Assembly (NCBI GenBank): GCA_026197195.1
Contig: JAPHUG010000139.1
Coordinates: forward strand, 1 to 5,016
Source: Sedimenticola sp.
Lineage (GTDB): Bacteria; Pseudomonadota; Gammaproteobacteria; Chromatiales; Chromatiaceae
Length of the DNA stretch: 5,016 nucleotides
Reading direction: 5' to 3'
Below the pieces are notes generated by a model. The model ran no database searches. It was not told the origin of the DNA and saw nothing but the letters and a program-made list of their open reading frames with translations. Made by a program: the position numbers and the translations under genes. The stretch's first letter is position 1; each line of letters opens with the position of its first letter. Shown one piece after another: positions 1 to 5,016 of this stretch.

Positions 1-10
1 AACAACACAA

Positions 11-31
11 CCCTGCCCTTTCGCCCGCCCC
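11..31 (-). other. Putative G-quadruplex motif downstream of the CoA-transferase
   Basis: Read on the minus strand, four G-tracts of at least three (31-28, 26-24, 18-16, 13-11) are separated by loops of 1, 5 and 2 nt, which fits the G3+N1-7 rule. Two more GGG tracts lie just before it (51-49 and 45-43). The motif is on the coding strand of the CoA-transferase, about 30 nt after its TAG, so it could form in the mRNA tail or the single-stranded coding strand. Whether it folds or matters is unknown. Confidence 0.4.
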
Positions 32-62
32 GGCAACCACAACCCGCGCCCTCCATTAGCCG

Positions 63-1241
63 CTAGTCTTCCCCCAAGTCCCTCAATACAGAATCGGTAT
101 CCGCCCCCAGCAACGGGGGAGCCAGGGGATACTCAACCGGTGTGGCAGAGAACTTGACCGGGTTTGCCACCTGCGGCACCGTACCGGCCATCGGGTGTGG
201 CAGATCCAGTCGCATCCCCCGGGCTTTTAACTGTTCATCCTCAAACACCTCGGCCAGGGTATTGATAGGACCACAAGGCACCTTAACCTTGTCCAACAAC
301 CCAGACCATTCCGCCGTTGTTTTGGTTTTAAAACAGGATTCCAGAAGCGGGATTAATTGATCCCGATGTTGAACCCGTTGTCGGTTGGTCAGAAAACGGG
401 GGTCAATAGCCAGATCCGACCTGCCCAACACCTCGCAGCAGGCGACAAACTGTCGATCATTACCCACCGCCAGCATGATAAAACCATCCCGGGTCGGTAA
501 GGCCTGATAGGGTACGATATTTGGATGAGCCGTTCCCTGGCGCGTCGGTGGTACCCCACCTACCAGATAGTTCATGTTCTGATTCGCCAGCCAAGCCACC
601 TGGGTATCCAGCAGACCAATGTCGATCTGCTGCCCCTGCCCACTCTTGTCTCGGTGGTACAGTGCGGCCAGAATGGCACTGACCGCATACATGCCGGCCA
701 TCAGATCCGCAACGGCCACACCCACCTTCTGGGGTCCCCCACCAGGCAGCCCATCACGCTCACCCGTGATACTCATGAGACCACCCCGGGCCTGCACCAT
801 CGCATCATATCCGGCCAGCGAGGCATCCGGCCCTGTCTGTCCAAAACCGGTGATGGAACAGTAGATTAAACGGGGGTAAAGCTTGGACAGAGAATCGTAA
901 TCGAGCCCATACTTGGCCAGGCCACCCACCTTGTAATTCTCTACCAGGATATCCGCTTCCGCAGCGAGTTTACGTATTGCAACCTGCCCCGCCTCAGTGG
1001 TGATATCAATGGCCACAGAGCGTTTCCCGCGATTAGCGGAAAGATAATAGGCCGATTCTGTGGTCTCCCTTCCCTCGCGGTCTTTTAAGAACGGCGGCCC
1101 CCAGTGCCGGGTGTCATCCCCTACACCAGGGCGCTCGATTTTCCAGACATCCGCACCATAATCTGCCAGTAACTGAGTGGCCCAAGGACCTGCCAATATA
1201 CGGCTGAGGTCCAGTATCTTGATACCCTGAAGTGGTCCCAT
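63..1241 (-). CDS. Family III (CaiB/BaiF) acyl-CoA transferase, GcdG/SUGCT-like
   Basis: Predicted cytosolic enzyme of 392 residues that moves coenzyme A from one acyl-CoA to a free carboxylic acid. The N-terminus has the family opening (DLSRILAGPWATQLLADYGADVWKIE type, about residues 11-36), then GDDTRHWGPPF (41-51) and NRGKRSVAID (70-79). SITGFGQTGP (129-138) and GYDAMVQARGGLMSITG (144-160) follow. The likely catalytic aspartate is Asp179 in VAVADLMAG, matching Asp169 of formyl-CoA transferase, which forms the aspartyl-CoA anhydride. HPNIVPYQ (239-246) and VPCGPINTLAEVF (321-333) complete a full-length protein. From memory the sequence resembles the CoA-transferases found beside glutaryl-CoA dehydrogenase (GcdG, human SUGCT), so a dicarboxylate such as glutarate is a plausible acceptor; no such dehydrogenase is visible here, so the substrate is inference. 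The ATG at 1241 is forced by an in-frame TAA 9 nt upstream, yet has no Shine-Dalgarno sequence, only an A-rich leader. It lies 84 bp after the response regulator with no convincing terminator between. Confidence 0.95.
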   Translation of the reverse strand: MGPLQGIKILDLSRILAGPWATQLLADYGADVWKIERPGVGDDTRHWGPPFLKDREGRETTESAYYLSANRGKRSVAIDITTEAGQVAIRKLAAEADILVENYKVGGLAKYGLDYDSLSKLYPRLIYCSITGFGQTGPDASLAGYDAMVQARGGLMSITGERDGLPGGGPQKVGVAVADLMAGMYAVSAILAALYHRDKSGQGQQIDIGLLDTQVAWLANQNMNYLVGGVPPTRQGTAHPNIVPYQALPTRDGFIMLAVGNDRQFVACCEVLGRSDLAIDPRFLTNRQRVQHRDQLIPLLESCFKTKTTAEWSGLLDKVKVPCGPINTLAEVFEDEQLKARGMRLDLPHPMAGTVPQVANPVKFSATPVEYPLAPPLLGADTDSVLRDLGED

Positions 1242-1325
1242 GGTGTTTTTTTAGATAGCCAGAAAGAGGCCTAGTGTCTCACTTGACTGAGATGACAGCC
1301 AGAGCGGAAAACAGCGGATAACGTA

Positions 1326-1877
1326 CTAATAGATAGCGCTCTCGAGGCGCTGAAAGAACTCTCCGCGCTCGAATGGCTTGGCCATAAAGTCCCTGGCACC
1401 TATCTTCTCCACCCAGGACTGAATTGTCGCCTGCTTGTTACCGCTGATGATAATCACAGGAATATCCTGTGTATCGACATTGGTCTGCAGCTTCCGCGTA
1501 GCCTGAAAGCCATCCATGCCAGGCATCATTACATCCATGAAGATCAGGTTGGGTTTGTGTGCACGGGCCAGTTCAATACCCTGAACACCATCTTCCGCCT
1601 CAAGCGTCTGATAGCCAGACTGCCGCAGCATATTGCCCATCACCCGACGTATGGTTCGGGAATCATCCACAATCAGTACCGTGGTACCGGCCATCGGAAC
1701 AACACGACGATTGACCCTTCGGTCCTTGGATTGACTCGGACGGTTTCTTTGAAACAGGCGGCGAAATTCGGAAAAACCCATCTTCCTGACTCTTGACTCG
1801 GTTAGGTTCAGTATAGGTATATTTTCAACCCTCAGACTAGGTTTGGCTATAGGAAGATTCTGAAAAAGGCCACTCAT
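1326..1877 (-). CDS. Single-domain response regulator (CheY/PilG/PilH-like receiver)
   Basis: Receiver protein without an output domain, expected to act by phosphorylation-dependent binding to a partner, as CheY, PilG and PilH do. Counting from the most upstream ATG (183 residues), the receiver spans about 64-183: acidic pair Asp71-Asp72 in VLIVDDSRTIRR, phospho-acceptor Asp115 in IFMDVMMPGMDGF, switch Ser145 in VIIISGN and Lys167 in MAKPF, so every catalytic residue is present. A basic, poorly structured stretch (about 33-62, with LFQRNRPSQSKDRRVNRR) precedes it. The start is uncertain. The ATG at 1877 lies 6 nt after the oxidoreductase stop but lacks a Shine-Dalgarno sequence. An ATG at 1781 (151 residues) is preceded by AGGA, though only about 2 nt away. 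An ATG at 1694 gives a bare 122-residue receiver. I give the longest frame as the outer limit and regard 1781 as equally likely. No kinase is in the window; the PilJ-type protein upstream hints at a surface-sensing pathway, but that link is inference. Confidence 0.92.
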   Translation of the reverse strand: MSGLFQNLPIAKPSLRVENIPILNLTESRVRKMGFSEFRRLFQRNRPSQSKDRRVNRRVVPMAGTTVLIVDDSRTIRRVMGNMLRQSGYQTLEAEDGVQGIELARAHKPNLIFMDVMMPGMDGFQATRKLQTNVDTQDIPVIIISGNKQATIQSWVEKIGARDFMAKPFERGEFFQRLESAIY

Positions 1878-1883
1878 TCACAA

Positions 1884-2822
1884 TCAATCAAAGCGGATCT
1901 CCCCCCGTGCGCGTCGCTCCAGGGGCACCAGTGAACCCACAATCAGGTCATGGGTCGGGGTTGCGACACCCAGCCGCCTTCCAATACGCACCACAGCACC
2001 ATTCCAGGCATCGATCTCTGATGGCCGGCCGGCAGCAATATCCCGCTGCAGTGAGCTGGTTCCGGTAGGTTCCAGCCCCTCTATGAATGACCAGGTAAGA
2101 TCAATAATATCGTCCGGCAAAGCGATACCTGCCACCTCTGCAACTGCTGCCGTCTCCTGCATACAGGCGGCTATGATGGCCCGGGTTGCCGGCTCTTCAC
2201 GCAACACACCGATGGGTGACCGGCTGATGGCACCCAAACCACCCCATCCCGTGGTAAAAAGGAATTTCTTCCATAGTTCCACCAGAATAGATGGTGGCAA
2301 CTCAACCTGGATCCCAGCCTCTTTAAGGACATCAACCAGCCGTTCTAGCCGCTCACTATGGCCTCCCGACTGCTCACCTAACACCAGAGTCGGCTCATGA
2401 CCGATATGCTTTATCTGACCTGGCTGGTCAATAAAGCTGAAAATCTTGGTGACACCCCCCAAGACCCGCTCCTGCCCCAGAACGGCACCCAGCTGGTCCA
2501 CCGCCTCAACACCGTTAAGCAGCGAAACCACCGCTGTATCCGGCCCCATCATGGGCTGCATGGCTTCGGCGGCCTCGGTCACCTGCCAGCTCTTGACTGC
2601 AACCAGCACCATATCCACCGGCCCAACCTCAGCGGGGTTCGCCGTCACCCTGGGCGCCGCTATATGGAAATCCCCGTTGATACTTTGAACGTAAAGCCCT
2701 CTTTCCTGCATGGCACGCAGGTGCTCACCCCTGGCGATAAAAGTGACATCCTGGCCAACCTGAGCCAATCGACCGCCAAAATAGCCACCCACACCACCCG
2801 ATCCATAGATCGCCAGTTTCAT
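1884..2822 (-). CDS. Ketopantoate reductase family NADPH oxidoreductase (PanE/ApbA-like)
   Basis: Predicted cytosolic NADPH-dependent 2-oxoacid reductase of 312 residues, the usual PanE length. The N-terminus is a Rossmann nucleotide-binding motif (YGSGGVGGYFGG, 6-17). Lys77 in VAVKSWQ and Asn103 in LLNGVE match family positions. A helical C-terminal domain carries Lys186 in LWKKF (the expected catalytic lysine, Lys176 in E. coli PanE) and the TSSLQRDI...GRPSEID segment (255-271) with Glu269 at the conserved acid position. The asparagines expected 4 and 8 residues after the catalytic lysine (Asn180 and Asn184 in E. coli) appear to be Thr190 and Gly194, which is typical of a paralogous branch usually annotated as 2-dehydropantoate 2-reductase but not proven to make pantoate. 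The substrate is therefore open. The frame extends upstream to a TTG at 2870, but the ATG at 2822 has an excellent GGAGGT 6 nt before it and starts directly at the Rossmann strand. An intrinsic terminator upstream separates it from the PilJ gene, so it needs its own promoter. The response regulator follows closely. Confidence 0.93.
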   Translation of the reverse strand: MKLAIYGSGGVGGYFGGRLAQVGQDVTFIARGEHLRAMQERGLYVQSINGDFHIAAPRVTANPAEVGPVDMVLVAVKSWQVTEAAEAMQPMMGPDTAVVSLLNGVEAVDQLGAVLGQERVLGGVTKIFSFIDQPGQIKHIGHEPTLVLGEQSGGHSERLERLVDVLKEAGIQVELPPSILVELWKKFLFTTGWGGLGAISRSPIGVLREEPATRAIIAACMQETAAVAEVAGIALPDDIIDLTWSFIEGLEPTGTSSLQRDIAAGRPSEIDAWNGAVVRIGRRLGVATPTHDLIVGSLVPLERRARGEIRFD

Positions 2823-2834
2823 ATCAACACCTCC
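2823..2834 (-). promoter_or_regulatory. Strong Shine-Dalgarno of the PanE-like gene
   Basis: On the minus strand GGAGGTGTTGAT lies directly before the ATG at 2822. GGAGGT with a 6-nt spacer is near ideal. It fixes the start at 2822 rather than at the upstream in-frame TTG at 2870, which would add 16 residues (rich in Trp, His, Glu and Cys) before the Rossmann motif. Confidence 0.85.
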
Positions 2835-2910
2835 AGCCTCACACCACTCATGTACCCATATAACACCCAAACAGTATAAACAGCTCGCCGCCTCCTATAT
2901 AGCCAGGCAT

Positions 2911-2949
2911 AAAAAACGCCTGCCGCCCAACAGGGACAAGACAGGCGTT
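2911..2949 (-). terminator. Intrinsic terminator after the PilJ-domain gene
   Basis: Read on the minus strand, an 8-bp perfect stem (AACGCCTG at 2949-2942 is complementary to CAGGCGTT at 2922-2915) encloses a 19-nt loop region. That region can itself form a small CCC/GGG inner stem (2926-2928 with 2933-2935). The stem runs directly into a T-tract, giving six consecutive T residues in total at 2916-2911. It lies 28 nt after the stop codon of the 2977-3783 gene and upstream of the PanE-like gene, in the right orientation to end the former transcript. On the plus strand no T-run follows, so it is one-directional. Confidence 0.85.
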
Positions 2950-2976
2950 GCGCTAACGCATACTTGCGGCTACATG

Positions 2977-3783
2977 TTACTGCGCCGGTTTACTCTTGGC
3001 CCAGTGGGCCTTGACATAGAGCAGGGTAATCTTGTTCATGCGTTTCATGATGTCATCGGTTGTGACGAAAATCGTTACCGGATAGCTTTTCTCGGGATTT
3101 TCCGTAAAGTACTGTCGCACCGTTTTCCAGACATTCTCCACCCCCTGCAGTTCACGGACAATCTGATCTGAATTGATGCTGTTGGCCTCAAGGGATTGGT
3201 GTGCACTTTCAAACTCATCAACGGCCTGTTTCATGCCGCTAACAGTAGATTCGCTCTTGAAGCCCGCCTGATGCGCGGCATAGAACATGGCTATGCGCTG
3301 TGAAAGCATCCGCTGCCGGCCAGCCGTATTCACCGCCTCAACGGTCTTCTGAGATTGTTTACTCTCCAGCTCAACCACTATGGCCTGATAGAGCTCCAAC
3401 ATCGCCTCGCTTAGTTCCAGCATTGTCACACCACTGAACTTTACATAGGGCGCCTTGGTGATCTTCTCCATCTTTTCCAACATGGGGTCCAATTCACCCA
3501 GCAAGGCAATAACTTTGGTATCAGTCACCGACTTCTTGAGTACATCATGGTTACTCACCAGCAGAGCCATACTGCCCTTCATCTGCCTGCGTGCCTTACC
3601 TGCCCGGATCTCATTACCCAGAAACAGATAATCTTTGGTAATACGCTGGGTGAGCATGCGCTGCATTCCCGCCGTGTTGACCAGTGCAGCCATATCAGCC
3701 GCCAGTGCATTGGTAACGGTCAATGGCAGACAAACCAGAATAGCCAGCCAGAAAAAGGCCACTGCTTTTATATTAATCTTCAT
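2977..3783 (-). CDS. Secreted protein with two tandem PilJ-type (PF13675-like) sensor modules
   Basis: A 268-residue exported protein. Residues 1-28 form a signal peptide: a Lys-containing start, a hydrophobic core (about 7-24) and an ALA-AD cleavage site after residue 28. The mature part is helical and internally duplicated. NTAGMQRMLTQRI (36-48) recurs as NTAGRQRMLSQRI (152-164), 116 residues later, with 11 of 13 positions identical. This NTAGxQRMLxQR signature marks the periplasmic ligand-sensing helices at the N-terminus of PilJ, the type IV pilus chemotaxis transducer, and of related sensors. There is no second membrane segment, HAMP, methyl-accepting, kinase or cyclase domain, so it cannot signal across the membrane alone; it probably binds a ligand or a membrane partner in the periplasm. 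The ATG at 3783 has GAGG 6 nt upstream. It sits alone between a 173-bp gap and its own terminator. The ligand and partner are unknown, and similarity to nitrate-sensing-like helical bundles is possible. Confidence 0.9.
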   Translation of the reverse strand: MKINIKAVAFFWLAILVCLPLTVTNALAADMAALVNTAGMQRMLTQRITKDYLFLGNEIRAGKARRQMKGSMALLVSNHDVLKKSVTDTKVIALLGELDPMLEKMEKITKAPYVKFSGVTMLELSEAMLELYQAIVVELESKQSQKTVEAVNTAGRQRMLSQRIAMFYAAHQAGFKSESTVSGMKQAVDEFESAHQSLEANSINSDQIVRELQGVENVWKTVRQYFTENPEKSYPVTIFVTTDDIMKRMNKITLLYVKAHWAKSKPAQ

Positions 3784-3794
3784 TATTATCCTCT
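3784..3794 (-). promoter_or_regulatory. Ribosome binding site of the PilJ-domain gene
   Basis: On the minus strand AGAGG is followed by ATAATA and then the ATG at 3783. The 6-nt spacing from GAGG supports this start, which also gives a complete signal peptide. Confidence 0.65.
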
Positions 3795-3956
3795 ATCCCC
3801 CTCATGACGAACTAAGTCAGAGGGCCGGTTTAAACAAAAAGCAATCAGTAAAAAAGAATAGTCTTACCCCTACCCAGGACCTGCAGACCGGTACAACTGG
3901 GCACTCAAGCATAGGCTCTCGGAGTTTAATTCAATACCGGTTGAGATCTGTAGCGT
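3784..3956. other. 173-bp intergenic region between the hydrolase and PilJ genes
   Basis: This gap must hold the 3' end of the hydrolase transcript and the promoter of the PilJ-domain gene. I see no convincing intrinsic terminator. The only inverted repeats are a 7-bp pair (ACCGGTA at 3887-3893 with TACCGGT at 3935-3941, 41-nt loop) and a 5-bp pair (CCCAG at 3873-3877 with CTGGG at 3897-3901), and neither runs directly into a T-tract. The stretch 3835-3857 is A-rich on the plus strand. No sigma70 promoter with both boxes stands out. Confidence 0.5.
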
Positions 3957-4799
3957 CTAATCGGCGACGAACTTGACTATTTCTTTAACAATCTGCTTGG
4001 CACCCTCACCATAAAGCATGGTGATATGATTGCCCGGCACCTCTGCATACTGCCCCAGAGGTAGGGCGGAGGCTGTCGCTTTTGCCTGCTTTGCGGGTAG
4101 CAGGGGGGGAGCACCGGGCAAGCCATAAGCCCCGGTGGCATTGAGTAGCAGGGCCGGTTGCCGAATCGTCGCAAGCTTACTCTGCCAATCTTCAGCCAGC
4201 ACATGCTCTACCGCCTCGACAATCGCCTCTGGACGGGAACGGGCGATCACCGAACCGTCTGCCTGCGTCTCCACATCAGCCCGGAAGTAACTCTCAATGG
4301 CAGGATCCCACCATTTGTAGAAAAACGGCATGATCTTCACCGCGGCCAGATAGGTCTCCCAGGAGGGCACACGCTTTCCCAGTCGATCAATAGCCGGCTG
4401 TATCAGCTTGCGGGTATCCGGGTGCATCTCTGCAGCAGCGTCAATCACCACCAGTTTTTCCACCCGCTCCGGATAGCGATGGGCTATATACATACTAAGA
4501 AGGCCACCATAAGAGTGCCCGCCCAATATAACCTGTGACAATCCAAGGTGATCCAGCAGACCGAGAATATCCAACGCGTGATCGGCCAGGGTATAGCCAG
4601 AAGCCGGCTTGTCACTCAACCCACGCCCACGCAGATCGACAGCCAATAACCGCACTGACTGTGTCAGCCCCTTGGCAACCAGACCATCAAAGGAGTGTGC
4701 GTTAGCCGTCAGTCCCGGCATTAACAACAGAGTCGGCCCTGCCCCCTGCTGGTCAAGATAGTGCAGGCGTAGACCATTGGTTTTTTTAAAGCACTCCAC
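3957..4799 (-). CDS. Alpha/beta-fold hydrolase
   Basis: A 280-residue serine hydrolase of the alpha/beta fold with no signal peptide, so cytosolic. The oxyanion-loop region is LMPGLTANAHSF (26-37), with Pro-Gly in place of the commoner His-Gly. DLRGRGLSDKP (55-65) is the classic segment after strand 4. The nucleophile elbow is GGHSYGGL (93-100) with Ser96 as nucleophile, and the catalytic histidine is His258 in VPGNHITML. A cap region rich in aromatics (about 147-172, FFYKWWDP) should shape the substrate pocket. The acid is unusual: the segment after strand 7 (LLLNATGAYGLPG, 217-229) has no Asp, so Asp120 or Glu124 after strand 6 (VVIDAAAE) may serve instead. Such proteins may be esterases, C-C hydrolases, epoxide hydrolases or dehalogenases, and the substrate cannot be told from sequence alone. 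It starts with GTG at 4799, with an in-frame TGA immediately upstream and a strong GGAAGGAG ahead. It is the first gene of the minus-strand series and may be divergent from a gene beginning near 4971. Confidence 0.93.
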   Translation of the reverse strand: MECFKKTNGLRLHYLDQQGAGPTLLLMPGLTANAHSFDGLVAKGLTQSVRLLAVDLRGRGLSDKPASGYTLADHALDILGLLDHLGLSQVILGGHSYGGLLSMYIAHRYPERVEKLVVIDAAAEMHPDTRKLIQPAIDRLGKRVPSWETYLAAVKIMPFFYKWWDPAIESYFRADVETQADGSVIARSRPEAIVEAVEHVLAEDWQSKLATIRQPALLLNATGAYGLPGAPPLLPAKQAKATASALPLGQYAEVPGNHITMLYGEGAKQIVKEIVKFVAD

Positions 4800-4815
4800 T
4801 CAGCACTCCTTCCTC
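4800..4815 (-). promoter_or_regulatory. Shine-Dalgarno deciding a GTG start for the hydrolase
   Basis: On the minus strand GAGGAAGGAG is followed by 6 nt (TGCTGA) and then GTG. The TGA lies in frame directly before the GTG, so no longer protein is possible. The near-perfect site spacing supports GTG at 4799 as the true start. Confidence 0.8.
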
Positions 4816-4825
4816 GTTGATCAGA

Positions 4826-4854
4826 ATTAAAGATACATCTCTCCCGGCCGTCAT
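4826..4854 (-). promoter_or_regulatory. Candidate sigma70 promoter of the hydrolase
   Basis: On the minus strand ATGACG (4854-4849, 4 of 6 matches to TTGACA) is separated by 17 bp from TTTAAT (4831-4826, 5 of 6 matches to TATAAT). The transcript would start about 20 nt ahead of the GTG at 4799, leaving room for the Shine-Dalgarno sequence. Matches of this quality arise by chance, so this is a candidate only. Confidence 0.3.
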
Positions 4855-4970
4855 CATAAACAATAACCGTCTACACTAAAAATATTCTCCTAATAATGGC
4901 CAGCAGATCGCCATGGACGTAGTTGCAGAGAGGAGGCTACTTGAAACATTGAGCTTCACTGGAGTTGAAA

Positions 4971-5016
4971 GTGGATAATGCCATAGCTGACGAAGAGCAT
5001 GATGATGTGACCTACT
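4971..5016 (+). CDS. Possible 5' end of a divergent gene, cut by the window edge
   Basis: A GTG at 4971 opens a plus-strand frame that stays open to the last base (15 codons: M/V-DNAIADEEHDDVTY). GGAG at 4961-4964 sits 6 nt before it, a good Shine-Dalgarno spacing. An in-frame TGA at 4950-4952 limits upstream extension; a TTG at 4965 is the only other start. The peptide is acidic and looks like a plausible cytosolic N-terminus, but it is too short to assign to any family. If real, it is transcribed divergently from the hydrolase, and the 171 bp between them would hold both promoters. I found no good plus-strand promoter there. Confidence 0.4.
   Translation, partial: MDNAIADEEHDDVTY

Noticed and set aside
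1..56. A minus-strand ATG at 56 opening a Gly/Arg-rich frame to the left edge.
   Set aside because: Only about 18 codons are visible, its composition simply reflects the G-tracts, and no well-spaced ribosome binding site precedes it. It cannot be judged without more sequence.
181..194. A 14-nt exact repeat, GTACCGGCCATCGG, shared with 1684-1697 in the response regulator gene.
   Set aside because: Both copies encode the same short peptide (PMAGT) inside unrelated proteins. There is no third copy or mobile-element context, so it is best explained by coincidence.
1731..1801. Three TGACTC copies (1732-1737, 1787-1792, 1794-1799) as a possible operator.
   Set aside because: Spacing is irregular, one copy is well inside coding sequence and six-base words recur by chance. 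There is no support for a binding site.
2823..2870. N-terminal extension of the PanE-like protein from the TTG at 2870.
   Set aside because: The ATG at 2822 has a near-ideal Shine-Dalgarno sequence and starts exactly at the Rossmann strand; the extension has no support.
2397..2879. A 160-codon open frame on the plus strand opposite the PanE-like gene, and similar plus-strand frames at 525-869 and 4158-4538.
   Set aside because: They lie antisense to genes with clear families and their translations show no recognisable domain or natural composition. They are shadows of the real coding strand.
3887..3941. Inverted repeat ACCGGTA/TACCGGT as a hydrolase terminator.
   Set aside because: The stem is only 7 bp with a 41-nt loop and no following T-tract.
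4913..4978. A short plus-strand ATG frame of 21 codons (ATG at 4913).
   Set aside because: It has no Shine-Dalgarno sequence and no family features, and it overlaps the better supported GTG start at 4971 in another frame.

Overview
The window carries five complete protein-coding genes, all on the minus strand, in minus-strand reading order: an alpha/beta-fold hydrolase (4799-3957), a secreted protein with two PilJ-type sensor modules (3783-2977), a ketopantoate-reductase-family oxidoreductase (2822-1884), a CheY/PilG/PilH-like response regulator (ending at 1326) and a family III CoA-transferase (1241-63). A short reading frame running off the right edge on the plus strand (from 4971) may be the start of a divergently transcribed gene. 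I see no tRNA, rRNA, insertion sequence, CRISPR array or phage gene.

The base composition is moderate in GC. The protein families (a GcdG/SUGCT-like CoA-transferase, a Pil-Chp-like receiver, PilJ N-terminal modules) suggest a chromosomal segment of a free-living or symbiotic gammaproteobacterium. This is an inference from protein style, not from a marker gene, and I cannot name the genus.

The layout falls into three blocks. (1) The hydrolase has a strong Shine-Dalgarno sequence, a GTG start and a possible sigma70-type promoter, and reads away from the putative divergent gene. (2) The PilJ-domain gene follows a 173-bp gap and is closed by a clear intrinsic terminator (2911-2949), so it probably forms its own transcript. 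(3) The oxidoreductase, response regulator and CoA-transferase then run in the same direction. Only 6 bp separate the first two if the regulator uses its most upstream ATG, and 84 bp separate the last two, so a loose operon is possible.

Functionally this is a mixed neighbourhood. Two items belong to type IV pilus or surface-sensing chemotaxis-like signalling: the sensor-only periplasmic PilJ protein and the receiver-only regulator. Three are small-molecule enzymes. No single pathway joins all five genes, and I do not see a convincing new multi-gene system. The points most worth a second look are the orphan double-PilJ protein, the non-canonical active sites of the hydrolase and of the ketopantoate-reductase-like enzyme, and a G-quadruplex-type G-run just after the CoA-transferase.
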